Assembly (NCBI GenBank): GCA_028279875.1
Contig: JANQMU010000007.1
Span: 1-50,951 of the forward strand
DNA length: 50,951 nucleotides
Reading direction: 5' to 3'
Source of the DNA: Rhizobiaceae bacterium
GTDB taxonomy: Bacteria > Pseudomonadota > Alphaproteobacteria > Rhizobiales > Rhizobiaceae
The notes under the pieces were generated by a model. The model saw nothing but the letters and a program-made list of their open reading frames with translations, was not told where the DNA came from and did no database searches. Shown in pieces: positions 9,174-18,698 of this stretch (within the stretch, counting starts at the first letter, position 1; each line of letters begins with the position of its first letter). Both the position numbers and the translations under genes were made by a program.

Positions 9174-9684
9174 TCACACCCGCTCCGGTCCCGGCCGGCT
9201 GGTCCTTGGGCTCTTTGCCACCATCTGCCTGGTCCTGCAGGCCTGCCAAGTGCAGCCGCTCTATTCCAGCAACAGGCTGACCGCAAGCAATCTTCAATCG
9301 ATCACCATCGAACCGGTCGACGATCGGGTCGCCCAGCAATTGCGCAATCGGCTGATCTTCCTCTATTCGGGCGGCAAGGGCGAACCGGCTTCGCCCGAAT
9401 ACACATTGAAGCTGGATTTTTCGGGCAACGCCAGCGGCATCCTGCGCGAGCAACTGGCGAACGGCATCACCGCCCAGCGCTACACCGCAACGGCAACCTA
9501 CACGCTGACCGATCGCCGCACCGGGGCAATTGTTGGCGAGGGCAAACGCAAGGTCGTCACCTTCTATGATCAGACGACCCAGGAATTTGCCAACAGGCGG
9601 GCGCTGCGCGACGCGGAGAACCGGGCCGCCGAGCAATTGGCGGAGATCATCCGGGCCGATACCGCATCCGATCTGAGCGGATGA
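9160..9684 (+). CDS. lptE: LPS assembly lipoprotein LptE
   Basis: A 174-residue lipoprotein. A signal peptide covers residues 1-28 and is followed by a lipobox LQAC with the lipidated Cys at position 29. The mature part carries the LptE features QVQPLYSS and a late [20 protein letters not shown] helix. LptE plugs the LptD barrel in the outer membrane and helps insert LPS. It starts inside the leuS end and is followed one base later by holA, so the three genes are coupled. Position between leuS and holA is the standard proteobacterial location of lptE, which supports the assignment despite low sequence conservation. Confidence 0.88.
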   Translation: MSSSDHTRSGPGRLVLGLFATICLVLQACQVQPLYSSNRLTASNLQSITIEPVDDRVAQQLRNRLIFLYSGGKGEPASPEYTLKLDFSGNASGILREQLANGITAQRYTATATYTLTDRRTGAIVGEGKRKVVTFYDQTTQEFANRRALRDAENRAAEQLAEIIRADTASDLSG

Positions 9685-9685
9685 C

Positions 9686-10726
9686 ATGGCGCAGAAAAAG
9701 GCGCATGAGGTAGAAGCCTTCATCCGGCGTCCCGCCCCGGAATTCCGGGCCATGTTGATTTACGGTCCCGATCGCGGACTGGTCTCGGAACGGGCAGCCA
9801 TGCTCTCACGGGCCTTCGATGTCGATCTTTCCGACGCCTTCGCCGTGGTCAAACTCGACGGCCAGGATCTAAAGGACGATCCGGCCCGCCTGCTCGATGA
9901 AGTCAATTCCATGGCTTTGTTCGGCGGCAACCGCCTTGTCTGGCTCAAAAACGCCGGCAATGACAAAGCGATCGTTGCGGCACTGGAGGCGATATCGGCC
10001 GATCCGCCGCCGGACACGGTGCTGATCATCGAGGCCGGCGAATTGAGAAAGGGATCGGCGCTGCGCAAGGCGGCCGAAAGCGGATCGTCCTGCATGGCGC
10101 TGCCCTGCTACGGCGATGACGGCCGCAATCTCCAGGCCCTGATCGACGAGGAACTCGGACGGGCGAACCTGCCGATCACGCCGGAGGCAAGACGCCTGCT
10201 TGCCGAAAATCTCGGCGGCGACCGGCTGGCAAGCCGCGGCGAATTGCAGAAGCTGACGCTGTATTGCCGGGGAAAGGAGCGCATCGAGGAGACCGACGTC
10301 CTGGCAATTATCGGCGATGCCTCGGCCCTTTCTGTCGATGAAGCTGTCGACTGCGTCCTGACCGGTGATTTGCACGGTCTCGATCATGCCCTCGCACGGA
10401 TCATCGCTTCCAAGACGCATGTCGTCCTGGTCCTGCAGGCCTGCCTGCGGCAGTTTCAGATCATCGATCTGGCGCGCGGCCGGATCGAAGGCGAGCGCGA
10501 GCCGGTTGCCCAGGTGATTGCCGAATATGGCCGGCGCATGCATTTCCGCCGCAAGCCCGGCTTCGAAAAGGCCGCCCGTGCCTGGAGCGGCCGGGCCGTC
10601 GCCAACGCGATGCAGCACCTGTCTTCGGCGATCCTCGAAGGCCGGCGTCTTCCGGCGCTTCAGGAAAGTATCGCGCGTCAGGCTTTGCTGGCCATCGCCC
10701 TGCGATCATTGCGCTTGTCACAATAA
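9686..10726 (+). CDS. holA: DNA polymerase III delta subunit
   Basis: A 346-residue clamp-loader subunit. It has an N-terminal region with a RAMLIYGPDRGLVSERA segment, a KLDGQDLKDDPARLLDEV segment and the GGNRLVWLKNA strand. The central AAA+-like lid reads AEARRLL-type (EARRLLAENLGGDRLASRGELQKL), and a C-terminal helical collar domain follows. Delta opens the beta clamp during loading onto DNA. It starts two bases after the lptE stop. Its 3' end converges on parB with a 45-base AT-rich gap that holds no clear terminator. Confidence 0.93.
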   Translation: MAQKKAHEVEAFIRRPAPEFRAMLIYGPDRGLVSERAAMLSRAFDVDLSDAFAVVKLDGQDLKDDPARLLDEVNSMALFGGNRLVWLKNAGNDKAIVAALEAISADPPPDTVLIIEAGELRKGSALRKAAESGSSCMALPCYGDDGRNLQALIDEELGRANLPITPEARRLLAENLGGDRLASRGELQKLTLYCRGKERIEETDVLAIIGDASALSVDEAVDCVLTGDLHGLDHALARIIASKTHVVLVLQACLRQFQIIDLARGRIEGEREPVAQVIAEYGRRMHFRRKPGFEKAARAWSGRAVANAMQHLSSAILEGRRLPALQESIARQALLAIALRSLRLSQ

Positions 10727-10771
10727 TCTTATTTATTCAATAATTTAGAAAATAAAAGCCGGCTAAGTAAA

Positions 10772-11647
10772 TTAGCGAGCGACATTCAATAGCCGGCAAA
10801 GTTCATCGAGTTGTTCCAAGGATCGATAATCAATCTTCATATAGCCGCGATGGTCTTTGTGAGCGATGGTGACGTTGAGTCCAAGCGTGTCAGTCAGCAT
10901 CTTTTGCAGGGCAAGTGTGTCGGCATCCTTTTCGGCCGGCTTCGCACGCGCGTTCTGCGCCGGTTCGCCATCCTTCTGCGCAAGCCGCTCGGCATCACGA
11001 ACTGACAATCCGCGCGCAACGATCATATTGGCAAGTTTTTCCGGATCGCTGGTCGAAGCGATGGCGCGGGCATGGCCGGCCGTCAGCTTGCCCAGAGCCA
11101 GCATGTCACGGACCGATTCCGGCAGTTTCAGCAGCCGCAGACTGTTGGCCACATGGCTGCGGCTTTTGCCGATTATATCGCCCAGATCGTTTTGCGTATA
11201 ACCGTGTTCGGCAATCAGCTGGTCATAGCCAAGTGCCTCGTCCAGCGGGTTGAGGTCGGTTCTCTGGACATTCTCGACAATCGCGATCTCAAGCGCGGTT
11301 CGATCGTCAACATCCCGGATAATAACGGGAATTTCGGCGAGACCCGACCGTTGCGCGGCCCGCCAGCGGCGTTCTCCGGCAATGATCTCATAGCGTCCCT
11401 CGCCGGTGGGCCGCACCACCACCGGCTGCACAATGCCATGCTGGGCGATTGAACGCGACAGGTCCTGGAGTTCGGTCTCATCGAACTGACGGCGTGGATT
11501 GTTGGGGTTCCTGTTGACGAACTCGATCGGTACGACCTTGTCCGATGCCGGCGCCGGCGTGTTCGGGGCATCCGGCGGCTGGTCCATTTCGCCAATCAGC
11601 GCCGCGAGGCCGCGGCCAAGTCGTCTTTTTGAAGTGTCTTCATTCAT
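10772..11647 (-). CDS. parB: chromosome partitioning protein ParB
   Basis: A 291-residue centromere-binding CTPase. It begins with the ParA-interacting stretch RRLGRGLAALIGEM. The ParB/Noc N-terminal domain includes QPVVVRP and the CTP-binding GERRWRAAQ box, followed by a helix-turn-helix with KSRSHVANSLRLL that recognises parS. A C-terminal dimerisation domain ends LDELCRLL. It loads as a sliding clamp at parS and spreads, and together with ParA moves the origin to the cell pole. It is 38 bases downstream of parA in the same operon. Its target sites are seen at 13084-13099 and 15224-15239. Confidence 0.95.
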   Translation of the reverse strand: MNEDTSKRRLGRGLAALIGEMDQPPDAPNTPAPASDKVVPIEFVNRNPNNPRRQFDETELQDLSRSIAQHGIVQPVVVRPTGEGRYEIIAGERRWRAAQRSGLAEIPVIIRDVDDRTALEIAIVENVQRTDLNPLDEALGYDQLIAEHGYTQNDLGDIIGKSRSHVANSLRLLKLPESVRDMLALGKLTAGHARAIASTSDPEKLANMIVARGLSVRDAERLAQKDGEPAQNARAKPAEKDADTLALQKMLTDTLGLNVTIAHKDHRGYMKIDYRSLEQLDELCRLLNVAR

Positions 11648-11685
11648 GTTTTTGTCGCTGTTTTTTCTTAAAACTTCCGGCAGAA

Positions 11686-12480
11686 TCAGGCCGCGTTGCG
11701 TTCCCGCTCCCGCTGAATGACTTCCGACGCCAGACGCAGATAGGCCTGGCTGCCGGAGCAGCGCAGATCGTAAAGAATAGCCGGCTTACCATAGGATGGC
11801 GCTTCGGAAACGCGCACATTGCGCGGGATCAGGGTGCGATAGACCTTGTCGCCGAGATGCGACCGCACATCCTCGACCACCTGATGGGCAAGATTGTTGC
11901 GCGAATCATACATGGTCATCACGATGCCCTGGATGTCGAGATCGGGATTGAGTGTCGAGCGCACATGGCCCACTGTTTCAAGCAGCTGGCTGAGACCTTC
12001 CAGGGCAAAAAACTCGCATTGCAGCGGCACCAGGACCGAATGGGCCGCGGCCATGGCATTGATCGTCAACAGGTTCAGGGATGGCGGGCAATCGATCAGG
12101 ATGTAGTCATATTCGCCCGCCGCCGGCACGCTGACCGCCTGTTTGAGTTTGAAGACCCGGTCGCTCTGGCCGGAAATCTCCATCTCGACGCCGAGCAGAT
12201 CCATGGTCGACGGTACGATCGACAGGTTGGGAACATCGGTCTCCATGGCAATTGCGTCGATCTGCGCCGCGCCGATCATCAGATCATAGGAGGAGAGGCG
12301 GCGATCCTGCCGGTCGATGCCCAATCCGGTGCTGGCATTGCCCTGGGGATCGAGATCGATGATCAGCACGCGCTCGCCAATGGCCGCAAGGGCCGTGGCA
12401 AGATTGATCGCCGTCGTGGTTTTGCCGACGCCACCCTTCTGGTTGGCAACGGTTATGATCCGATTTCTACCGCCTAACAT
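11686..12480 (-). CDS. parA: chromosome partitioning ATPase ParA (Soj)
   Basis: A 264-residue ParA/MinD-type ATPase. The deviant Walker A motif KGGVGKTTT starts at residue 15, with the signature Lys before the loop. The switch region LIDLDPQGNASTGLG and the Walker B-like strand YILIDCPPSLNLLT follow. ATP-bound dimers coat the nucleoid and are stimulated by ParB. The short length, with no N-terminal HTH, marks it as the chromosomal (Soj-type) form rather than a plasmid type Ia protein. It lies between rsmG and parB on the same strand, with 15 bases to rsmG, in the order gidA-gidB-parA-parB. Confidence 0.96.
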   Translation of the reverse strand: MLGGRNRIITVANQKGGVGKTTTAINLATALAAIGERVLIIDLDPQGNASTGLGIDRQDRRLSSYDLMIGAAQIDAIAMETDVPNLSIVPSTMDLLGVEMEISGQSDRVFKLKQAVSVPAAGEYDYILIDCPPSLNLLTINAMAAAHSVLVPLQCEFFALEGLSQLLETVGHVRSTLNPDLDIQGIVMTMYDSRNNLAHQVVEDVRSHLGDKVYRTLIPRNVRVSEAPSYGKPAILYDLRCSGSQAYLRLASEVIQRERERNAA

Positions 12481-12495
12481 CTGTCAGCGCCTCGT

Positions 12496-13137
12496 TCATC
12501 CACCGCCCGCATCAAGATCCCGCACCCGATCGATTTGCAGGATAACCGATTCTGCGTCAACCTGACTACGGTGTTCTATCAGATCGAAGGACCAGCTTCT
12601 ACGGGCCGCCTCGATCTCGCGCCGGTAATCCCGGCCTTTGTGCAGCCATGCCGTGGCGCCGGCGCCGGTCCATGGCGCGGCGAGGGTCAGCACCGTGTCG
12701 AGCGGCGCCAAGGCCCGGGCGGAGATGGCCTGTTGGCCCTTCAGAACCCGGCCTGCTTCCTCGATGCGGATGGAATGCACTTCCCCCCGGGCACCGGTTT
12801 CGGAAAGGGCAGTGCGCAGGAACGCCGCCTTCTTCCGGTTGCTTTCGATGAGGTCGACGAAACCGCCATCGGTCTCCCGCAGCAGGATCGCGGTAACAAG
12901 GCCGGGAAATCCGCCGCCACTGCCGAGATCCAGCCAGCACACCGGACCGGGATTGAGCGCATAGAGCTGCAGACTGTCAGCGACATGCCGACGCCAGATA
13001 TCCGGCAGCGTCGACGGCGCCGCCAGATTGATGGCCCTCGACCACTTGCAAAACAGGGCAACAAAATGCTCCAGCCGTTCCATTGTTTCACGTGAAACAG
13101 GGTGGATAGCGGTCAGGTCCGAAATCGGATCAGCCAT
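12496..13137 (-). CDS. rsmG: 16S rRNA (guanine527-N7)-methyltransferase RsmG
   Basis: A 213-residue SAM-dependent methyltransferase (former GidB). It methylates N7 of G527 in 16S rRNA of the 30S subunit. The SAM-binding motif LDLGSGGGFPGLV is clear, followed by LIESNRKKAAFLRTAL. Near the N-terminus the peptide HPVSRETMERL is encoded by a perfect parS site, a well-known feature of gidB in bacteria. It lies upstream of parA on the same strand and downstream of mnmG with a 129-base gap. Confidence 0.95.
   Translation of the reverse strand: MADPISDLTAIHPVSRETMERLEHFVALFCKWSRAINLAAPSTLPDIWRRHVADSLQLYALNPGPVCWLDLGSGGGFPGLVTAILLRETDGGFVDLIESNRKKAAFLRTALSETGARGEVHSIRIEEAGRVLKGQQAISARALAPLDTVLTLAAPWTGAGATAWLHKGRDYRREIEAARRSWSFDLIEHRSQVDAESVILQIDRVRDLDAGGG
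13084..13099. other. parS centromere site (perfect), inside rsmG
   Basis: TGTTTCACGTGAAACA, the full 16-base palindrome bound by chromosomal ParB proteins. It codes for the VSRET stretch near the RsmG N-terminus, so it is under both protein and DNA-binding constraint. Second perfect copy at 15224-15239. Confidence 0.93.
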
Positions 13138-13266
13138 GGCAGCGCTCTGTGGAACCTGTCATCTCCGCAATCCGCAAGCCGCATTCCAAGATTAGCCACT
13201 TCAGCCTGGACATCGATCTAAGCGCTTGTTTCCACGGCAATAAACCATGCCGATCGGAAGCGCGAT

Positions 13267-15159
13267 TCACGACGCACGCCGGTCTTCATCCGCATCAGGC
13301 GGGTCGGTTTCGAGACGGCGAAGCGACGCCAGGATGATCGAAATCGCAGCCGGTGTCATGCCCTCCAGCATCCCGGCATGGGCGATCGTGCGCGGCCGAA
13401 GGGACGAAAGCTTCTGCTTCAGCTCGTTCGACAGGCCGGGCAAGCGGGCATAATCGAATGAGTCGGGGATGATCCGGTCTTCTTCCTTCTTCCGGACGGC
13501 AATATCGCGGTTCTGCCGCTCCAGATACACCGCATAGGCCGCTTCGATCTCGACAGGTTCCGCCACCTTCGGATCGATTGCCTGCAGCTCCGGCCAGATC
13601 GAGACCAGGCGCGCAAGATCGGTTTCCGCATAGGACAACAGATCATAGGCCGAACGGCGCGCGCCATCCTGATTGACCTTCAACCCGTGCTGCCTCGCGG
13701 CGTTCGGGGTCACGGTCAAAGCCTTGAGGCGATCGCGCAGGGCATCGATATCCCGCTTCCAGGCGGCAAAGCGGGTCGCACGCGGCGCCTTTGCGAGGCC
13801 GGCCTCAATCGCCCAGGGCGTCAGCCGCAGGTCGGCATTGTCGGCGCGCAAGGTCAGCCGGTACTCGGCCCGGGACGTGAACATGCGATAGGGCTCCGAA
13901 ACACCCCGGCTGGTGAGATCGTCGATCAGCACGCCAATATAAGAATCCGTTCGGCTGAACAGTTTCGGATCCGCGCCCGAACAGGACCGCGCCGCATTAA
14001 TACCGGCGACCATGCCCTGGGCGCCCGCTTCCTCATAACCGGTCGTCCCGTTGATCTGGCCGGCAAGGTAGAGGCCCGGCAGCCTTTTGGTCTCCAGGCT
14101 GCCATGCAGCTCCCGCGGGTCGATATGATCATATTCGATCGCATATCCCGGCTGCAGGATGCGCGCCGATTCAAGGCCCGGAATGGTTTTGATGAACTGC
14201 TTCTGAACCTCTTCGGGCAGGGATGTAGAAATGCCGTTCGGATAGACCGTGGGATCGTCGAGCCCCTCCGGCTCCAGAAAGACCTGATGCTGGTTCCGGT
14301 CCGCAAATCGAACGATCTTGTCCTCGATCGACGGGCAGTAGCGTGGTCCTGTTCCTTCGATCTGGCCCGCATACATCGCCGATAGATGCAGGTTGCGGTC
14401 GATGATCGCGTGGGTTTCCGGAGTTGTATGGGTGATTCCGCAGTCCACCTGCGGATTGCCGATCGCATCCGTCAGAAAGGAAAAGGGCACCAGATCCGCA
14501 TCGGCCGACTGCCGGCCCACCGCTGTCCAGTCGATGGTCCGTCCGTCGAGCCGCGCCGGCGTGCCGGTTTTCAGCCGGCCGAGCGAGAAACCTTGATTCA
14601 ACAGGGTTCTCGCAAGGCCGAGGGCGGGTTTCTCGCCCATTCGGCCAGCCGCGGTCTTTTGGGTTCCGATATGGATCAGGCCGCGCAGGAACGTGCCGGT
14701 CGTCAGCACGACCGCCCCGCACCGCAATGTCCTTCCGTCCGCCAGGACAACGCCACGGACCCGGCCGCCGATGATTACCAGATCATCGACTTCGTCTTCG
14801 ACGACCGTCAAACCATCCGTTTCGTCAATCGCCGTCTGCATCGCCTGGCGATAGAGGGTCCGGTCCGCCTGGGTCCGGGGCCCGCGGACCGCCGGTCCCT
14901 TGCTGCGATTGAGCAGGCGAAACTGGATGCCGGCGGCATCGGCGACGCGGCCCATCAACCCGTCCAGCGCATCGATCTCGCGCACCAGATGGCCCTTGCC
15001 GAGACCGCCGATCGCCGGATTGCAGGACATCACGCCGATCGTGTCCCGGCGATGCGTCACCAGCGCCGTCTGCGCACCAAGGCGCGCGGCAGCAGCAGCA
15101 GCCTCGCATCCCGCGTGGCCGCCACCGACGACAATCACGTCAAAGCTCTGCGCATCCAT
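13267..15159 (-). CDS. mnmG: tRNA uridine-5-carboxymethylaminomethyl modification enzyme MnmG
   Basis: A 630-residue FAD enzyme (GidA). With MnmE it forms the cmnm5 group at the wobble uridine of tRNAs, using methylene-THF and FAD. The FAD-binding [17 protein letters not shown] is at the N-terminus. The GidA signatures [13 protein letters not shown] and [20 protein letters not shown] are present, and the C-terminal MnmE/tRNA-binding helical domain ends with the [12 protein letters not shown] segment. I chose ATG 15159 (MDAQSFD) over 15213, since the upstream residues are not conserved in the family and approach a parS site. mnmE is directly upstream on the same strand. Confidence 0.96.
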   Translation of the reverse strand: MDAQSFDVIVVGGGHAGCEAAAAAARLGAQTALVTHRRDTIGVMSCNPAIGGLGKGHLVREIDALDGLMGRVADAAGIQFRLLNRSKGPAVRGPRTQADRTLYRQAMQTAIDETDGLTVVEDEVDDLVIIGGRVRGVVLADGRTLRCGAVVLTTGTFLRGLIHIGTQKTAAGRMGEKPALGLARTLLNQGFSLGRLKTGTPARLDGRTIDWTAVGRQSADADLVPFSFLTDAIGNPQVDCGITHTTPETHAIIDRNLHLSAMYAGQIEGTGPRYCPSIEDKIVRFADRNQHQVFLEPEGLDDPTVYPNGISTSLPEEVQKQFIKTIPGLESARILQPGYAIEYDHIDPRELHGSLETKRLPGLYLAGQINGTTGYEEAGAQGMVAGINAARSCSGADPKLFSRTDSYIGVLIDDLTSRGVSEPYRMFTSRAEYRLTLRADNADLRLTPWAIEAGLAKAPRATRFAAWKRDIDALRDRLKALTVTPNAARQHGLKVNQDGARRSAYDLLSYAETDLARLVSIWPELQAIDPKVAEPVEIEAAYAVYLERQNRDIAVRKKEEDRIIPDSFDYARLPGLSNELKQKLSSLRPRTIAHAGMLEGMTPAAISIILASLRRLETDPPDADEDRRAS

Positions 15160-15223
15160 ATCCGGCCTGCCCGATTTGGTGTGTTTCGAACCTGATCGCC
15201 ATCCCCGCTCCATTTGTCAAGCA

Positions 15224-15239
15224 TGTTTCACGTGAAACA
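15224..15239. other. parS centromere site (perfect), between mnmE and mnmG
   Basis: TGTTTCACGTGAAACA, extending to an 18-base perfect palindrome at 15223-15240. It lies in the 149-base gap between the mnmE stop and the mnmG start, about 2.1 kb from the copy in rsmG. Confidence 0.93.
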
Positions 15240-15283
15240 TCCGCCTTGCCGACCGGGCCTATTCTGTCTTTCGCCGGACACGG

Positions 15284-15299
15284 TGTTTCACGTGAGTCA
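15284..15299. other. degenerate parS-like site
   Basis: TGTTTCACGTGAGTCA differs from consensus parS at two bases in one arm. It lies 45 bases after the perfect copy at 15224, close to the mnmE stop codon. It may be a weak ParB site or a decaying copy. Confidence 0.5.
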
Positions 15300-15308
15300 C
15301 GGCGTATT

Positions 15309-16622
15309 CTATTTTCCAACGCAGAACTCGCCGAAGATCACGTCCAGCAGATCGTCGACGTCGATCCGTCCCGTCAGCCGTCCCAGCATCTCGCCCGCGT
15401 GCCGCAATTCCTCTGCGCGCAACTCCAGTGCCATGTCGGTCCCGTCCACCGCCAATCGCAGATGATCGAGGCACCTTACGAGATATTCCCGGTGCCGCTT
15501 CCGTGTCGGCAGCGCCGTGGCGAGCGACCCGACCGCGTCCTCGACCCGGGCACTGACAAGACCAATCAGGGATTCCATGCCGGTCTGATCGACAACCGAG
15601 ATGCAGCAATCATACGGATCAGTTTCCGCCGGGGTCGACAGATCCACTTTCGTGCCGACCATCAGGACGCGATCCCGGTCCAGGGACGTCAGATCGATCG
15701 GCCTTGGATCGGACAGGTCTTCCAGCACCAGGATCAGATCCGCGCGCCCGGCCGCCGCAAGCGCCCGTCGCATGCCCTCCTGCTCCACCGCGCCGGCAGC
15801 TTCACGCAAACCGGCTGTGTCAAAAACCGTGACGGGACAGCCGCCAATATCGAGATGCAGTTCCAGAACATCACGCGTCGTGCCGACTTCGTCGGACACA
15901 ATGGCAATATCGCGCCGGGCGAGCGCGTTGAGCAGGCTCGATTTGCCGGCATTGGGTGCCCCCAGGATCACGATCCGAAAACCATCCCGGATGATCTCTC
16001 CGGCATGGCTGCGCTCCAGATGCGCGGCGATCTGCCCCGCCAGATCCGCAAGACCCTTCCAGACCGTTTCAGCAACGGAGCCGGGCACATCGTCCTCGTC
16101 GGCAAAATCGAATTCCGCCTCAATCATCGCCCGCGCCCTGACGAGCTGTTCCCGCCAGCCTTCGTAAAGCACAGACAGGGCACCTGCCGACTGCTCCAGC
16201 GCAAGCCGCCGCTGCATCTCGGTTTGCGCGGAGATAAGGTCCGCTAGACCCTCGACCGCGGTCAGGTCCATGCGGCCGTTTTCAAAAGCCCGGCGCGTGA
16301 ACTCCCCGGGTTCAGCGCTGCGATAGCCCTCCAGCAATGCCAGCCGGCGCTGCAGCGCCGCAATGACCGCCCTGCCGCCATGAAGCTGAAACTCCACGCA
16401 ATCCTCGCCGGTAAAAGAGTGGGGTTCTGGAAAGAACAGCACCAGAGCCCGGTCGATGATCGATCCGTCCGCATCGCGCAGATCGCACAACCGCGCCTTT
16501 CGTGGTTCGGGCACCGCGCCCACAATTGTTTCGAGTCCGAATCGAACGGCCGGGCCCGAAACCCGCACAATCGCCACGGCCGCCGGCACTGCACCACTCG
16601 ACAAGGCGAAGATGGTTTCCAT
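15309..16622 (-). CDS. mnmE: tRNA modification GTPase MnmE
   Basis: A 437-residue GTPase (TrmE) that partners MnmG in wobble-uridine modification. It has an N-terminal formyl-THF-binding domain (ETIFALSSG start, then VSGP), a helical domain, and an inserted Ras-like G domain with P-loop GAPNAGKSSLLNAL, the DTAGLREA switch II segment and a TKVD base-recognition motif. The last residues FCVGK give the C-terminal catalytic Cys. I chose ATG 16622 over 16643 because METIFAL is where the family starts. It is divergent from the SSP411 gene with only 45 bases between starts. Confidence 0.96.
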   Translation of the reverse strand: METIFALSSGAVPAAVAIVRVSGPAVRFGLETIVGAVPEPRKARLCDLRDADGSIIDRALVLFFPEPHSFTGEDCVEFQLHGGRAVIAALQRRLALLEGYRSAEPGEFTRRAFENGRMDLTAVEGLADLISAQTEMQRRLALEQSAGALSVLYEGWREQLVRARAMIEAEFDFADEDDVPGSVAETVWKGLADLAGQIAAHLERSHAGEIIRDGFRIVILGAPNAGKSSLLNALARRDIAIVSDEVGTTRDVLELHLDIGGCPVTVFDTAGLREAAGAVEQEGMRRALAAAGRADLILVLEDLSDPRPIDLTSLDRDRVLMVGTKVDLSTPAETDPYDCCISVVDQTGMESLIGLVSARVEDAVGSLATALPTRKRHREYLVRCLDHLRLAVDGTDMALELRAEELRHAGEMLGRLTGRIDVDDLLDVIFGEFCVGK

Positions 16623-16667
16623 ATGGTAACACAGGCCTTTCAATTACAATTCCGGCAGCAAATCCCC

Positions 16668-18698
16668 ATGTCAGATTCACAATTGTCGAACGTGCTGGGC
16701 GACTCCGCCAGCCCCTATCTCCAACAGCATCGGGACAATCCGGTACACTGGCAGGTCTGGGGTGAAAGTGCCTTAAAGGAGGCCGCCCGCACGGGCAAGC
16801 CGATTCTGCTGTCGGTCGGCTATGCCGCCTGCCACTGGTGCCATGTCATGGCCCATGAAAGCTTCGAGGACCCGGCAACCGCCGCGGTGATGAATGAGCT
16901 GTTCGTCAACATCAAGGTCGACCGCGAGGAACGAAGCGACATCGACCAGATCTATATGGCGGCGCTGCATGCAATGGGCGAGCAGGGCGGCTGGCCGCTG
17001 ACCATGTTTCTCAACAGTGCCGGCGAACCGTTCTGGGGCGGCACCTATTTTCCGCCGACGGCGCGCTTCGGGCGTCCCAACTTCATTTCAGTGTTGAAAA
17101 GCATCGCCAATATCTACGCCGCCGAGCCGGACAAGGTGACCAAAAACGTCGCCGCCGTCCGCGCCCATCTCGAACGCACCCTGGCAGATGCCGGCACACC
17201 ATCCGCACCACCGGCCAATATTGTCGCCGACCAGGCGACCGGCATCCTGTCGATCATCGACCGCAAGAACGGCGGTATCGGCCAGGCACCGAAATTCCCC
17301 AATGCCAGCATGCTGGAGACCCTATGGCGGCACTGGCGGCTTACCGGCGCAACCGACTCCCGTGACGCGGCCCTGCACTGGCTGCGGGCGATGATCAATG
17401 GCGGCATCTATGATCACCTCGGCGGCGGCATGGCCCGCTATACCGTCGATGCCGGCTGGCTTGTGCCGCATTTTGAAAAGATGCTCTACGACAATGCCCA
17501 GCTCATTCGCAGCCTGACCTGGGCCCATGGAGAGACCGGCGACGATTTGTTTCGAACCCGAATCGATGAAACCGTCACCTGGCTGGTCCGCGAGATGCTG
17601 CTGGATGGCGGCGGCTTCGCATCCAGTCTCGATGCCGACAGCGAAGGGGAGGAGGGGCGGTTCTACATCTGGCAAAAGGATGAGGTCGACCGATTGCTGG
17701 GCGATGCCGCATCGGTGTTCTGTTCCCATTATGACGTCTCGGACAACGGCAATTGGGAAGGAAAGAACATTCTCAACCGTCTCGATCACCCGCCCGGCGA
17801 CGATTCATCGATCGAAGAAAAACTCGAGACAGCACGCCATGATCTGTTACGCGCGCGCGACGGACGGATCCGGCCGGAGCGCGACGACAAGGTTCTCGCC
17901 GACTGGAACGGGCTGATGATTCGCGCCCTGGCCGAGGCCGGACGGCATTTCAATCGTCCCGACTGGACCACATTGGCATCGAATGCCTTCGACTTTATCA
18001 CCCGTTCGATGTCACGCGATGGGCGCCTCGCCCATGCCTGGCGCAACGACATCGCCACCTACCCGGCGCTCGCTTCCGATTACGGCGCCATGATCGGCGC
18101 TGCCCTGTCGCTCCATCCGTCCGGCATGGATCGGCGCTATCTTGACCAGGCGCGGCAGTGGCTCACGGTGCTGGATACCCATTATCGCGACGATACGGGC
18201 AGCTATTACTACACCGCCGACGACAGCCGCGATGTTCTGCTGCGGACCCGCCACGAGCATGATGATGCCGCCCCGTCGGCCAACGCTTCGATTCTCGAAA
18301 GCCTCACCCATCTCGCCCTGCTGTCCGACGATGTCGAACTGACCGCTCGCGCCAACACCATGGCCGCGGCGCTCTGGGGCCGGGTCAAGGGCATGCCGAT
18401 GGCCGCAAGCGGCGCGGTCAATGCCATCGGAACCGTTCAGGCACCCAGGAAACTGGTGCTGGTGAATCCGGCTAAGGACATGCTCGACGTGGTCAGATCG
18501 TTGCCCGATCCGTCACGCATCGATCTGATTGTCACCGATCTTGCGGCCGCTCAATCTGTGATCAGCAGCCCCATATCGGACGCCAATCCCGAATCCGGAA
18601 AACAAGCACCGGCCACGGCGCTTTTGTGCCACGGCCCGGTCTGCCTGCCGCCGATCAACGATGCGGACCAATTGCGCGCGGCACTCCAGCCCGATTAG
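16668..18698 (+). CDS. thioredoxin-fold SSP411/YyaL family protein (DUF255)
   Basis: A 676-residue cytosolic protein of the SSP411 (spermatogenesis-associated 20-like) family. The N-terminal thioredoxin-like domain has a CHWC motif at residues 55-58 ([14 protein letters not shown]) and the family block GGWPLTMFL. The rest is an alpha/alpha toroid related to N-acylglucosamine epimerases and six-hairpin glycosidases, with [19 protein letters not shown] and [15 protein letters not shown] blocks. Its biochemical role is not established; redox or sugar isomerase activities have been proposed from the folds. I chose ATG 16668 (MSDSQLSN) over 16623. The stop TAG overlaps the rho stop TAA on the other strand (TTAG at 18695-18698). 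Confidence 0.88.
   Translation: MSDSQLSNVLGDSASPYLQQHRDNPVHWQVWGESALKEAARTGKPILLSVGYAACHWCHVMAHESFEDPATAAVMNELFVNIKVDREERSDIDQIYMAALHAMGEQGGWPLTMFLNSAGEPFWGGTYFPPTARFGRPNFISVLKSIANIYAAEPDKVTKNVAAVRAHLERTLADAGTPSAPPANIVADQATGILSIIDRKNGGIGQAPKFPNASMLETLWRHWRLTGATDSRDAALHWLRAMINGGIYDHLGGGMARYTVDAGWLVPHFEKMLYDNAQLIRSLTWAHGETGDDLFRTRIDETVTWLVREMLLDGGGFASSLDADSEGEEGRFYIWQKDEVDRLLGDAASVFCSHYDVSDNGNWEGKNILNRLDHPPGDDSSIEEKLETARHDLLRARDGRIRPERDDKVLADWNGLMIRALAEAGRHFNRPDWTTLASNAFDFITRSMSRDGRLAHAWRNDIATYPALASDYGAMIGAALSLHPSGMDRRYLDQARQWLTVLDTHYRDDTGSYYYTADDSRDVLLRTRHEHDDAAPSANASILESLTHLALLSDDVELTARANTMAAALWGRVKGMPMAASGAVNAIGTVQAPRKLVLVNPAKDMLDVVRSLPDPSRIDLIVTDLAAAQSVISSPISDANPESGKQAPATALLCHGPVCLPPINDADQLRAALQPD

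Noticed and set aside
10727..10771. AT-rich gap between convergent holA and parB as a bidirectional terminator
   Set aside because: Only short imperfect TTATTT/AAATAA arms are seen; no stable GC stem with T-run was found, so I did not list it.
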